From Bacteroidales bacterium (GTDB taxonomy: Bacteria > Bacteroidota > Bacteroidia > Bacteroidales > Lentimicrobiaceae): 64,000 nucleotides of DNA. The stretch covers positions 16,747 to 80,746 of the forward strand of contig JAGXGB010000011.1 of the NCBI GenBank assembly GCA_024636955.1, given 5' to 3'. A program made the position numbers and the translations under genes. Under the pieces are notes generated by a model. It saw only the letters and a list, made by a program, of their open reading frames with translations. It had not been told where the DNA came from and did no database searches. Below are positions 55,656 to 63,981 of this stretch, in pieces (position 1 is the stretch's first letter; every line of letters starts with the position of its first letter).

Positions 55656-57686
55656 TTATCTGGTTTCTTTTGATTCTGGGATAATCTTATTGTTTCGTGG
55701 AAGTGTGATAGTGAAAGTAGTGCCTGTGGGACCTTTTGCAGCATTGGCATTTGACTGCACGGCAATGTTCCCTTTGTGCATTTTTACAATGCCGTATATA
55801 ATTGGCAAACCTAAACCTGTGCCTTTTCCAACCTTTTTGGTAGTGAAGAAAGGGGTAAACAGTTTACTCATATGCTCCTCAGCCACACCGCAACCTGTAT
55901 CTTTTATGTGCACTGTTATCTCATCGGCACTGTCAGTAATGACTACTTCAATATTGCCACCTTCTTCCGGCATTGCTTCAATTGAATTCTTAAGCAGGTT
56001 AGTGAAAACCTGGCTCATTTGGTCGTAATCAAGGAAAATTACCGGGTCATTCACCTTCGATTCAAGCGATATACTCACGTTTGCCGGATTTATTACCGAA
56101 CTGATAGAGCGTTCCATGATCCGGTCAATATGCACTTCGTCAAGAGTTACCTGATTTTTCCGTGCAAAATTAAGCAATCCACCAACTATTTTCTTGCACC
56201 GTTCAGCCTGTTCCACAATCAACTCAAGATCAGCACGGATGGGATCATCAGCAACAGCTTCATCTTTTAGGATGTTGCTGTACATTGTAATGATGCCAAG
56301 CGGATTATTGAGTTCATGCGCAATACCGGCAGATAGTTGCCCCATTCCTGCCAATTTCTCTGACTGCTTAAGAGCCTCCTGAGTATTAGCAAGTTTTTCA
56401 TTTGAGATGTTAAGCTCCGTTATGTAATTATGCAGCTTTTCAATTGTGTTTGGCAAGCACATTTCATGCTCAGCAAGTCCGCGAATAATGGCAATAGCAT
56501 GTTCTTCACATGAGTCGTACCCGCAGGCACCACAATCCAGATGGTCATGTGGCTCAAACTTGCCCATCTTCTTCAGCTCAGCTACAATTGCCTCTTCATC
56601 AGGACGACCAGAGCGTGTGTCGCGATTGGTAAAGGTGCGTTCAAGATTTAAGGTGCTGAATGAATCCATATTGGTTTCCCACTTCTTCTGATCGAGGCGC
56701 TCCAGCTTATCCATCACATAATCGCTAACACTTGATCTTTTCCTGAACCGCTTGCTGCTGGCTGATATGGGATATGGCGACATACCCGGACCCATTATAC
56801 ACCCTTCACAGCAAAGTAATTCAAGATGTTCCTTGGATATATGGCCATTTTCAAATTCCTTAATGGCATCCTGAAAATCATTCTTACCTTCTGCAATTAT
56901 TATATTCCTGTCAAACAGGTCTTCTTTTATTTCTACAGTATTTAATAGCCCACGACTTACCGGGAATATTGCACCCTTGCCACCTGTAGGCGGATCAAAA
57001 TCAGTTGGTTTTACCGCTTTCGTGTCCAGCTTCATCTTCAAAAAAATATCACGCAGTTCCCTGAATGTAAGTACCGCATCAATCTCTTCGCTTTCGTCTT
57101 TTTTAGCAATGCACGGACCTATAAACACCACTTTAAGATCATCACCGTATTTCTTACGCATCACTCTTGCCATGGCAACCATTGGTGAAACAACAGGAGC
57201 AAGTGACTCTATCAGTGCAGGATGGTAATGTTCAACATAACTAACAATGGCAGGACAATCGGATGAAATAACCGGTTGCTCATTTTGCGATTCAAAGGCT
57301 TTTTTATACTTCCGTGCCACAAGATCAGCACCAAAGGCCACTTCTGCCACATAATGAAAACCTATAGCCCGAATCAATGAAACTACGAGGCGATGGTTAG
57401 GCACTTCGCTGAACTCAGCAGGAAAGCTTGGTGCAACAATAGCTGCAACTTTACCCTCACTTATAAGTATCTCCGCTATGTCAACCTCACGTCTGAATAC
57501 CTTGGCATTCTGACTGCAAACCTTTATGCAATTGCCACAGCCTATGCACCTTTCAGTAATTACCTCTGCCTGACCGTTACTTATCTTGATTGCTTTTGCC
57601 GGACATTCACGCACACAAGTATAGCATACGCGGCATCTTTCACGTATTGTGCTTACTAATGGTTGCTTTTCCCCGGCTGTTATCAT
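55656..57686 (-). CDS. Sensory [FeFe]-hydrogenase-like domain fused to histidine kinase
   Basis: A 676-residue cytoplasmic fusion. Two [4Fe-4S] ferredoxin clusters (C18/21/24/28 and C47/50/53/57) precede an Fe-only hydrogenase domain (~75-330). All four H-cluster ligand positions are kept: C144 (SSDCPA), C192 (GPCIAKK), C293 and C296 (CEGC). The proton-relay Cys before C144 is Asp. A further Fe-S motif follows (C385/388/393/410, CGACGYDSCEEH), then a coiled coil, HisKA with H457 (SAGIAHELNNPLG) and HATPase (NLLKNSIEAMPEEGG, GTGLGLPII). Group C sensory hydrogenases share this front part but usually end in PAS; the direct kinase fusion suggests H2 or redox sensing. It lies in the hydCBA transcription unit. 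Confidence 0.92.
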   Translation of the reverse strand: MITAGEKQPLVSTIRERCRVCYTCVRECPAKAIKISNGQAEVITERCIGCGNCIKVCSQNAKVFRREVDIAEILISEGKVAAIVAPSFPAEFSEVPNHRLVVSLIRAIGFHYVAEVAFGADLVARKYKKAFESQNEQPVISSDCPAIVSYVEHYHPALIESLAPVVSPMVAMARVMRKKYGDDLKVVFIGPCIAKKDESEEIDAVLTFRELRDIFLKMKLDTKAVKPTDFDPPTGGKGAIFPVSRGLLNTVEIKEDLFDRNIIIAEGKNDFQDAIKEFENGHISKEHLELLCCEGCIMGPGMSPYPISASSKRFRKRSSVSDYVMDKLERLDQKKWETNMDSFSTLNLERTFTNRDTRSGRPDEEAIVAELKKMGKFEPHDHLDCGACGYDSCEEHAIAIIRGLAEHEMCLPNTIEKLHNYITELNISNEKLANTQEALKQSEKLAGMGQLSAGIAHELNNPLGIITMYSNILKDEAVADDPIRADLELIVEQAERCKKIVGGLLNFARKNQVTLDEVHIDRIMERSISSVINPANVSISLESKVNDPVIFLDYDQMSQVFTNLLKNSIEAMPEEGGNIEVVITDSADEITVHIKDTGCGVAEEHMSKLFTPFFTTKKVGKGTGLGLPIIYGIVKMHKGNIAVQSNANAAKGPTGTTFTITLPRNNKIIPESKETR

Positions 57687-57730
57687 AATTACACTTCCAT
57701 GTTTATTTGCTTTTACTCAATTTTCATCCT

Positions 57731-57841
57731 AATGAAACTTCCCTTTTTGAATCCTTTACCCCTGATATTATGTAAATGAAACTTCCTTTTTTGAATCCTT
57801 TCCCCCTACTATTATCATAAGGATACTTCCCTTTTTGAATA
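57731..57841. repeat. 44-bp tandem repeat overlapping the hydA 3' end
   Basis: Units start at 57731, 57775 and 57819, exactly 44 bp apart. Units 1 and 2 (AATGAAACTTCCCTTTTTGA...) are close to identical. Unit 3 keeps only its first ~23 bp and lies inside the last codons of hydA (reading SKREVSL on the minus strand). Confidence 0.95.
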
Positions 57842-59545
57842 CGTGGTATATAAGAGACTTTCTGACTTTTCACCACCGGGCTGCCCAAGATATTCTCTGT
57901 ATAGGTCAAGTATTGCAGGATTTTTATGTGCAAACCTTATCGGATCCTTTTCATCATTATCGTAAATGCTTTTAATCCTTGCTTTTGCAATGTTCTGATC
58001 ATTACTAAAAGGCTGTCCACCACCATTCACACATCCACCGGGACAGGCCACCACTTCAACGAAGTGTATATCATCCCTTCCGGCTTTAATTTCATTGATT
58101 ATCTTCTCTGCATACTTTACCGAGTTCACGATTGCAAATCCAAGTTTGAACTCTCCGATCTTCATATAGTATTCCTTGTAATCCTTTACATTTCTTACTT
58201 CTGTAATCTTCGGCTGTGCTATTTCTTTACCGGCTAACCTGCTGTACAAGGTGCGTATCAGCGCTTCGGTTAAGCCACCTGTTGCACCCATAAGTTTACC
58301 TGCTGAACTCTGCACATGGAAGGGCGAATCAGAAATTTCAGGCTCAAGCTGGTGGGTATCAATGCCATTAAGCCTTATAAACTGGTTAAACTCGCGGGTG
58401 GTAAGTACCGCATCAACGTCACTTATCCCCTTTTGTGTCATCTGCTCACGCTTTGATTCAAATTTCCTTGCCGTGCAGGGCATTGCTGAAACTGTATAAA
58501 GATTATCAATATCAACATGAAATGTGGTGGTATAATAACTGCGTATGATCGCTCCAAACATCTGCTGCGGTGATTTACATGCACTCAAATGCGGAATCAT
58601 CTCAGGATATGTTTGTTCCACATGCTTAACCCATGCAGGACAGTCGCTGCTGAACATTGGAACCATACCACCTGAGCGCATGCGCTTTTCCATTTCTGCA
58701 GCCAGTTCAACAATATAAAGATCAGCAGCAAAAGCGGCATCAAATATTTTATCAAAACCCATCTTACGTAAAGCAGCATTTATTATCCCGTAAAGGTCTT
58801 TACCAGGCTTCATTCCAAGCTCCTCCCCTATGCTGATTGACAGCGTAGGTGAATATTGAATTACCACATGTTTCTCAGTATTGTGCAGTGCATGTTGCAG
58901 ATCAGCCGAGTGCCTTTTCTCATGCAACGCCCCCGTTGGACAACTCATAATGCACTGTCCGCAGGCAATACAACTTGATAAGTTAAGTTGCCTGTTAAAC
59001 GACGGACCAATAATAGTGGTATTACCTCTGCCAATAAAACCCAGAGTTGAAACACCCATTATTTCATCACATGTACGCACACAACGCCCACATAACACAC
59101 ATTTTGCCTGGTCTCTTACAATGCTTGATCCTGATGGGTCGGTTTTATACTTATTCTTCTTACCGGTAAACCGTCGTTCCCGGATGTTAAGCTCTGCAGC
59201 AAATTTCTGAAGTTCACAATTCCCGTTTCTGTCGCAATACAAGCAATCGTCGGGGTGGTTACTTAGCAAAAGCTCAACATTTGTTTTACGTGCATTAACA
59301 ACCCGTGGTGAATGCGTTTTTATCTTCATCCACTCTTCAACCGGATGTGAGCAGGCAGTTATCAGGTTGGCTTTCCCCTCAACTTCTACAACACACATTC
59401 TGCATGAGCCTGTAGGATTAAGTTCTGTCATGTGGCAAAGGGTAGGCACTTTCAAACCATTACGTGTGAGTGCCTCCAGTATGGTTTCACCCTTTCGTGC
59501 TATGATGATCTTGTTGTTAACCTCTATCGGGAAATTCATAAGCAT
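57815..59545 (-). CDS. hydA: [FeFe] hydrogenase catalytic subunit HydA of HydABC
   Basis: A 576-residue catalytic subunit with the M3 layout: [2Fe-2S] (C37/48/51/65), His-ligated [4Fe-4S] (H97, C101/104/110), two [4Fe-4S] (C149/152/155/159; C192/195/198/202), then the H-domain and the small-subunit domain. H-cluster ligands are C302, C357, C501 and C505. Three conserved second-sphere residues differ from the canonical enzyme: TSCCP is SSDCP (relay Cys to Asp301), MPCxxK is MPCTAR (Lys to Arg360), and EVMAC is EVVAC (Met to Val499). It accepts electrons from HydB. ATG 59545 is used; 59539 is possible. hydB ends 12 bp upstream. Confidence 0.95.
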   Translation of the reverse strand: MLMNFPIEVNNKIIIARKGETILEALTRNGLKVPTLCHMTELNPTGSCRMCVVEVEGKANLITACSHPVEEWMKIKTHSPRVVNARKTNVELLLSNHPDDCLYCDRNGNCELQKFAAELNIRERRFTGKKNKYKTDPSGSSIVRDQAKCVLCGRCVRTCDEIMGVSTLGFIGRGNTTIIGPSFNRQLNLSSCIACGQCIMSCPTGALHEKRHSADLQHALHNTEKHVVIQYSPTLSISIGEELGMKPGKDLYGIINAALRKMGFDKIFDAAFAADLYIVELAAEMEKRMRSGGMVPMFSSDCPAWVKHVEQTYPEMIPHLSACKSPQQMFGAIIRSYYTTTFHVDIDNLYTVSAMPCTARKFESKREQMTQKGISDVDAVLTTREFNQFIRLNGIDTHQLEPEISDSPFHVQSSAGKLMGATGGLTEALIRTLYSRLAGKEIAQPKITEVRNVKDYKEYYMKIGEFKLGFAIVNSVKYAEKIINEIKAGRDDIHFVEVVACPGGCVNGGGQPFSNDQNIAKARIKSIYDNDEKDPIRFAHKNPAILDLYREYLGQPGGEKSESLLYTTYSKREVSL

Positions 59546-59557
59546 CAATGGTTTAAA

Positions 59558-61489
59558 TTATTTGACTGAAACTGCGACAAACTTGCAGATCTCAAAACAG
59601 ATACCGCATCCGGTACACTTCTCTTCAATGATAAAGTGAGGCGTATGCGGCGATCCAATAATAGCACCTGTAGGGCATTTCCTCAAACACAAAGTACACC
59701 CCGAACATTTGTCAACGTTTATGTAATATATCTTCAGATCACGGCATACACCTGAACGGCAATGGCGATCGAAAATATGCTCTTCAAACTCTTCCCGGAA
59801 GTACTTTAAGGCGCTTAATACCGGGTTTGGAGCTGTTTGTCCCAAGCCGCATAAAGCAGTATCTCTTATCACATCAGCCAGGTTTTCAAGCTGCATAACA
59901 CCTTTAAACCTTTCAAGAGTTTCATAACCGGCGGCGTTTGGAGGTCTCTGTGTAATATTCTGTAAAATTTCATGCATCCTGCGCGAGCCTTCCCTGCACG
60001 GTATACACTTGCCACAACTTTCATGTTGGAGAAAATCGGCAAAGAACCTTGCAATATCAACCATACAGGTATCTTCGTCCATCACCACGATTCCCCCCGA
60101 ACCCATCATTGCACCGGCCTTGGTAAGTGTTTCGTAGTCAACCGTTTCATCCAGACTATCCTCAGGCAAACAACTCCCTGTAGGACCACCAACCTGAATG
60201 GCTTTCAGTCGTTTATGACTCTTGATACCACCGCCAATAGCATAAATGATATCGCGGAAGCTTGTACCCATGTCCACTTCCACCATGCCGGTGTACATTA
60301 CTTTGCCGGATAGTGAAAATACTTTAGTTCCTTTTGAAGTGGCTGTTCCGATAGATGCAAACCATGAGGGGCCTTTTTCAATTATCTCGGGGACATTCGC
60401 CAGTGTTTCCACATTATTAACCACGGTAGGCTTGCCAAACAATCCTTTCGTTACAGGATAGGGAGGGCGTGTATGCGGAGTTCCCCTTTTGCCTTCAATG
60501 CTGGCAATCAGGGCTGTTTCTTCACCGCAAACAAAAGCACCTGCGCCTTCGCGAACATGTATGTTCAGGTTAAAACCACTTCCCATGATATCCTGCCCCA
60601 GGTATCCTGCAGCAGCAGCATCTTTTATTGCCTGTCGCAACCTTTGAACAGCCAGTTTGTATGATGCCCTGAGAAAAATATATGCCCGCTTTGCCCTTAT
60701 AGCATAAGCTGCAATTATAACTCCTTCAATCAGTTTATGCGGATCACCCTCAAAAATAGCCCTGTCCATAAAAGCACCCGGATCACTTTCATCGCCATTG
60801 CATATTAAATACCGCTCATCTTCAGGGGTATTGAGTGCAATACGCCACTTACGCCCTGTAGGAAAACCTCCTCCTCCCCTGCCTCGCAAACCACTGTCCT
60901 CAATTATCTCGCATACCTTATCACTCGAGTATTTCATAATAACCCGACTCAGCGACTTATATCCTCCCCGGGCTTTATACTCTTCTATTGAAGACGGATC
61001 AATGATACCACAGTTTTTTAAAACTACCCTGTTCTGAAACCTGAAGAAAGGTATTTCATTGATATTCCTGATATCCTCCCATGCCTGCAAATTTCCATGT
61101 GGATACTGCGCAATAACATTCTCGGTGGGAATAGTAAAGTTGAGGATATGGTCGAGCAAATACCCTGCATTCTGAGGTGTCACCTTTCCGAAAGAAATAC
61201 GCTGCTTACCCGGCAATTGCACATCCATCACAGGTTCGTTAATGCACATACCTGAGCACCCTGTTTCAACCACATCAGCATCAATTTGCTTTTCCTCAAG
61301 GTATTGCTTTACGGCAACAAGTGTATCCAAAGCACCGGCCACAATACCGCAGGTGCTGGTGCCAATAAATATGGCAGGTTTAACAACAGTATCGCGGCGA
61401 AGCAAGCTTAGCCTGTCATCATCGGTTACAATCCCTTTATCCGCCAGAATGAAACCTGCCGGATTTGATTTTTTACTGGCAATTTTCAT
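59558..61489 (-). CDS. hydB: NAD-linked hydrogenase flavin subunit HydB (NuoF-like)
   Basis: A 643-residue subunit. An N-terminal thioredoxin-like [2Fe-2S] domain (GTSTCGIVAGA, CSGMC) is followed by the NuoF core with FMN motif GRGGGGFPTGRKW, NADH site NGDESDPGAFMDRA, and EESALI-like GEETALIAS, then the 4Fe-4S motif ESCGKCIPCREGS. The C-terminus adds two ferredoxin clusters (CSGCTLCLRKCP, CTGCGICFEICK), as in bifurcating HydB. It couples NADH and reduced ferredoxin to H2 production. ATG 61489 (MKIASKKSN) overlaps the hydC end by 17 bp. Confidence 0.95.
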   Translation of the reverse strand: MKIASKKSNPAGFILADKGIVTDDDRLSLLRRDTVVKPAIFIGTSTCGIVAGALDTLVAVKQYLEEKQIDADVVETGCSGMCINEPVMDVQLPGKQRISFGKVTPQNAGYLLDHILNFTIPTENVIAQYPHGNLQAWEDIRNINEIPFFRFQNRVVLKNCGIIDPSSIEEYKARGGYKSLSRVIMKYSSDKVCEIIEDSGLRGRGGGGFPTGRKWRIALNTPEDERYLICNGDESDPGAFMDRAIFEGDPHKLIEGVIIAAYAIRAKRAYIFLRASYKLAVQRLRQAIKDAAAAGYLGQDIMGSGFNLNIHVREGAGAFVCGEETALIASIEGKRGTPHTRPPYPVTKGLFGKPTVVNNVETLANVPEIIEKGPSWFASIGTATSKGTKVFSLSGKVMYTGMVEVDMGTSFRDIIYAIGGGIKSHKRLKAIQVGGPTGSCLPEDSLDETVDYETLTKAGAMMGSGGIVVMDEDTCMVDIARFFADFLQHESCGKCIPCREGSRRMHEILQNITQRPPNAAGYETLERFKGVMQLENLADVIRDTALCGLGQTAPNPVLSALKYFREEFEEHIFDRHCRSGVCRDLKIYYINVDKCSGCTLCLRKCPTGAIIGSPHTPHFIIEEKCTGCGICFEICKFVAVSVK

Positions 61490-61955
61490 ATACTGATGAA
61501 TTAGAAACGAACCCTTCAATTATATCTTTGATCTTATTGACCTCGGCAGCCGGCATATACTTGCCGTTTATATTCATCACAGGGGCAACAGCACATGCTC
61601 CCATGCAGTTTACCACTTCCAGGCTATACATACCGTCGCGGGTGGTTTGTCCTTGTTTGATCTTCAATATCCTTTCCAGCTCACGTATAATATTCATTGA
61701 TTCATTTACATGACAGGCAGTGCCGTGGCATACCCGTATATGAAAGCGCCCTTTCGGATTAAACCTGAACTGGTCGTAAAAAGTGGCAACCCCGTAAATC
61801 TTACTGGTGGGCATACCCGTTAACTGGCCAATGCGGTTGATTGACTCATCTGATAAGTAACCAAGTTCATTTTGTATCTCCTGCAACAGCGGGAGCAGGC
61901 TGTCGCGATGAACATTGATGTTTCGCTTAATAATCTCATCAAGAATATCTGACAT
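61473..61955 (-). CDS. hydC: Hydrogenase subunit HydC (NuoE-like [2Fe-2S])
   Basis: A 160-residue thioredoxin-fold [2Fe-2S] protein of the NuoE type. ILDEIIKRNINVHRDSLLPL opens the helical part, TGMPTSKIYGVATFYDQFRF is the family core, and CHGTACHVN with CMGACAVAPV supplies the four Cys ligands. It is the first gene of the minus-strand operon hydC-hydB-hydA. The Rex-like operators lie 37-70 bp upstream of its ATG. Confidence 0.95.
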   Translation of the reverse strand: MSDILDEIIKRNINVHRDSLLPLLQEIQNELGYLSDESINRIGQLTGMPTSKIYGVATFYDQFRFNPKGRFHIRVCHGTACHVNESMNIIRELERILKIKQGQTTRDGMYSLEVVNCMGACAVAPVMNINGKYMPAAEVNKIKDIIEGFVSNSSVYENCQ

Positions 61956-61991
61956 GTTTCTGTACTTTAGCTAAACAGTGCATAAAGATAC

Positions 61992-62024
61992 TGTTATTTC
62001 AATAACAATGTTATTATTGTAACA
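61992..62024. promoter_or_regulatory. Two tandem Rex-type operators in the hydC/hydS promoter region
   Basis: Box 1 (61992-62007) is TGTTATTTCAATAACA and box 2 (62009-62024) is TGTTATTATTGTAACA. Both are perfect TGTTA-N6-TAACA inverted repeats, the core of the clostridial/Thermotoga-type Rex site (TTGTTAA-N4-TTAACAA). The boxes start 17 bp apart. They lie 37-70 bp upstream of hydC and just upstream of the hydS -7 box, so repression of both directions by Rex is plausible. Confidence 0.7.
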
Positions 62025-62046
62025 GCTTTTTTCTGCTTATTTTTAT

Positions 62047-62054
62047 TAATTTTG
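62047..62054 (+). promoter_or_regulatory. -7 promoter box of hydS
   Basis: TAATTTTG matches TAnnTTTG, 56 bp before the hydS ATG. The second Rex-like box ends 22 bp upstream, covering the expected -33 region. Confidence 0.5.
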
Positions 62055-62109
62055 CACTGTAAAATCCAGTCAATAAGCTGTAACTTTAAACCTGTTAATC
62101 AACTGCCTG

Positions 62110-63978
62110 ATGGAAGAGGATCATAGCCTTATAAATATTGACAGCAGCACTTGCGTGGCTTGCTATGCCTGCGTAAGGGTGTGCCCTGTTAATGCCATTC
62201 AGGTGCGTGTTGACCAGGAGCCACCTGTTGTGGTTCATGATCGTTGTATCGGCTGCGGAAGTTGCCTTAGGGTATGTGCCCCTGAAGCAATTACTTACCG
62301 CGATTCATGCGATGAAACAAAAGCTATACTCACCTCAGGCAGAAAAGTAGCTGCAATTATTGCACCGAGTATCTCAGGTGAATTTGTTGATATAACCGAT
62401 TACCGCAAATTTGTACGCATGATCAGGGAGCTGGGCTTCACTTATGTGAACGAAGTCTCTTTTGGTGTTGACATGGTAGCCTCGCAGTATAAAGAGCTGT
62501 TTAACAAGTTTATGGGCAGATATTACATTACCACAAATTGCCCTCCAATAGTTTCACTGGTTGAAAAGTTTTACCCCGGACTCATAGACAACCTCGCCCC
62601 TATCATTTCACCGATGATCGCTTCAGCACAACTTGCCAGGCATCTGTATGGTGATGATACAGCCGTTGTTTACATAGGCCCATGTATTGGCGCCAAAAAT
62701 GAAGCACTCAGATATACCGGCATTTCGAGAGTTGACTCAGTACTCACTTTTGTGGAATTGCGTAAACTGTTTGCCGAATTCCATATCAAGGAAAGCACTG
62801 TTGAGTATTCTGATTTCGATCCACCTCTTGGATATAAAGGCTCACTTTATGCGGTAAGCAACGGAATATTGCAGGCTGCAGGCGTGAATGAAGACCTGAT
62901 GAAAGGCACTATCATCACTGCCGAAGGCAAGGATAATGTGCTTGAAGCCTTGCGTGAATTTGATAATTCCATCGACTTTATAAGGAAACATTTTAACCTC
63001 TTCTATTGCGAAGGTTGCCTTATGGGTCCCGGTACATCAATGGGCGGTAAAAAGTATGTGCGCAAAACACTTGTTACCGATTATGCCAATAAAAAACTCA
63101 AAGACTTTAATGTTGACCTGTGGCGAAGTGAATGCCAACGCAATACGGAACTTACCGACTTTAAGGCCGACTTTAAAGATGACGACCAAAGGGTAGAACA
63201 ACCATCGGAAGAGAAAATTGAAGAAATACTCAAAGTATTAGGTAAACAAGGCACTGCAGAGAAGACAGGATGTGCAGGTTGTGGCTATGATTCATGTCGC
63301 GACTTTGCGGAATCAGTAGCTAAAGGACTCAATCGTACTGATATGTGTATCCTTTACTCCATGAAAAGTAAGCACGATTTTATTAAAACCTTAAAGCTTA
63401 CCAACGAAAAACTGGCTAAAACACAGGAAGCACTGCAAGATTCAGAACGCATAGCACGGCATGAACAGCAAATAGCACAAGAGGCTCTTGAACGCACGTC
63501 TTCTATGCTGCAAAAGCTCCCCAGTGCTATCGTTATAGTTGATGAACATCTTAAAATAATCGAATCAAACCAAAGCTTTATAAATACCCTTGGCGACGAA
63601 GCTGCTGAAATTAATGAAATTATACCGGGCCTCGTAGGTGCCGATCTAAAAACATTATTGCCGTTCCAGTTCTATAAACTGTTTACAGCAGTAATCGGAA
63701 ACAATGAAAACCTTGTAAATAAGGATGTTCACCTGGGCGACAGGTTGCTGAATGTGTCGGTATTTTCAATAAAGAAAGGCAAGATCGCAGGAGCTGTGCT
63801 TCGTGATATGTACCTGCCTGAAGTCAGGAAAGAGGAAGTGATTAACCGCGTAACTGAAGTAATTGACGAAAACCTCGATCTCGTCCAAAAGATAGCATTC
63901 CTTTTAGGTGAAGGAGCTGCAAAAACCGAACGCATGCTGAATTCCATCATAGAATCGCATAAAGAAGGAAAGAAATAA
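62110..63978 (+). CDS. hydS: Sensory [FeFe] hydrogenase HydS with PAS-like C-terminus
   Basis: A complete 622-residue protein. Two [4Fe-4S] clusters (C15/18/21/25; C46/49/52/56) precede the Fe-only hydrogenase domain (~75-335), with H-cluster ligands C144 (TTNCPP), C192 (GPCIGAKNE), C300 and C303 (CEGC). The relay Cys is Asn. The Lys usually three residues after the second-loop Cys is shifted by one. A [4Fe-4S] motif (C388/391/396/413) and coiled coil lead into a PAS-like domain (~465-570, LPSAIVIVDEHLKIIESNQS). This is the group C sensory layout. It is divergent from hydCBA. Its stop overlaps the ATG of a next gene (TAATG), which the contig end cuts off. Confidence 0.92.
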   Translation: MEEDHSLINIDSSTCVACYACVRVCPVNAIQVRVDQEPPVVVHDRCIGCGSCLRVCAPEAITYRDSCDETKAILTSGRKVAAIIAPSISGEFVDITDYRKFVRMIRELGFTYVNEVSFGVDMVASQYKELFNKFMGRYYITTNCPPIVSLVEKFYPGLIDNLAPIISPMIASAQLARHLYGDDTAVVYIGPCIGAKNEALRYTGISRVDSVLTFVELRKLFAEFHIKESTVEYSDFDPPLGYKGSLYAVSNGILQAAGVNEDLMKGTIITAEGKDNVLEALREFDNSIDFIRKHFNLFYCEGCLMGPGTSMGGKKYVRKTLVTDYANKKLKDFNVDLWRSECQRNTELTDFKADFKDDDQRVEQPSEEKIEEILKVLGKQGTAEKTGCAGCGYDSCRDFAESVAKGLNRTDMCILYSMKSKHDFIKTLKLTNEKLAKTQEALQDSERIARHEQQIAQEALERTSSMLQKLPSAIVIVDEHLKIIESNQSFINTLGDEAAEINEIIPGLVGADLKTLLPFQFYKLFTAVIGNNENLVNKDVHLGDRLLNVSVFSIKKGKIAGAVLRDMYLPEVRKEEVINRVTEVIDENLDLVQKIAFLLGEGAAKTERMLNSIIESHKEGKK

Positions 63979-63981
63979 TGG

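Noticed and set aside
57724..57933. Minus-strand reading frame across the 44-bp repeats
   Set aside because: It reads through the repeats and into hydA in a different frame. Its repeated peptide content follows from the DNA repeat, with no start signal or family.
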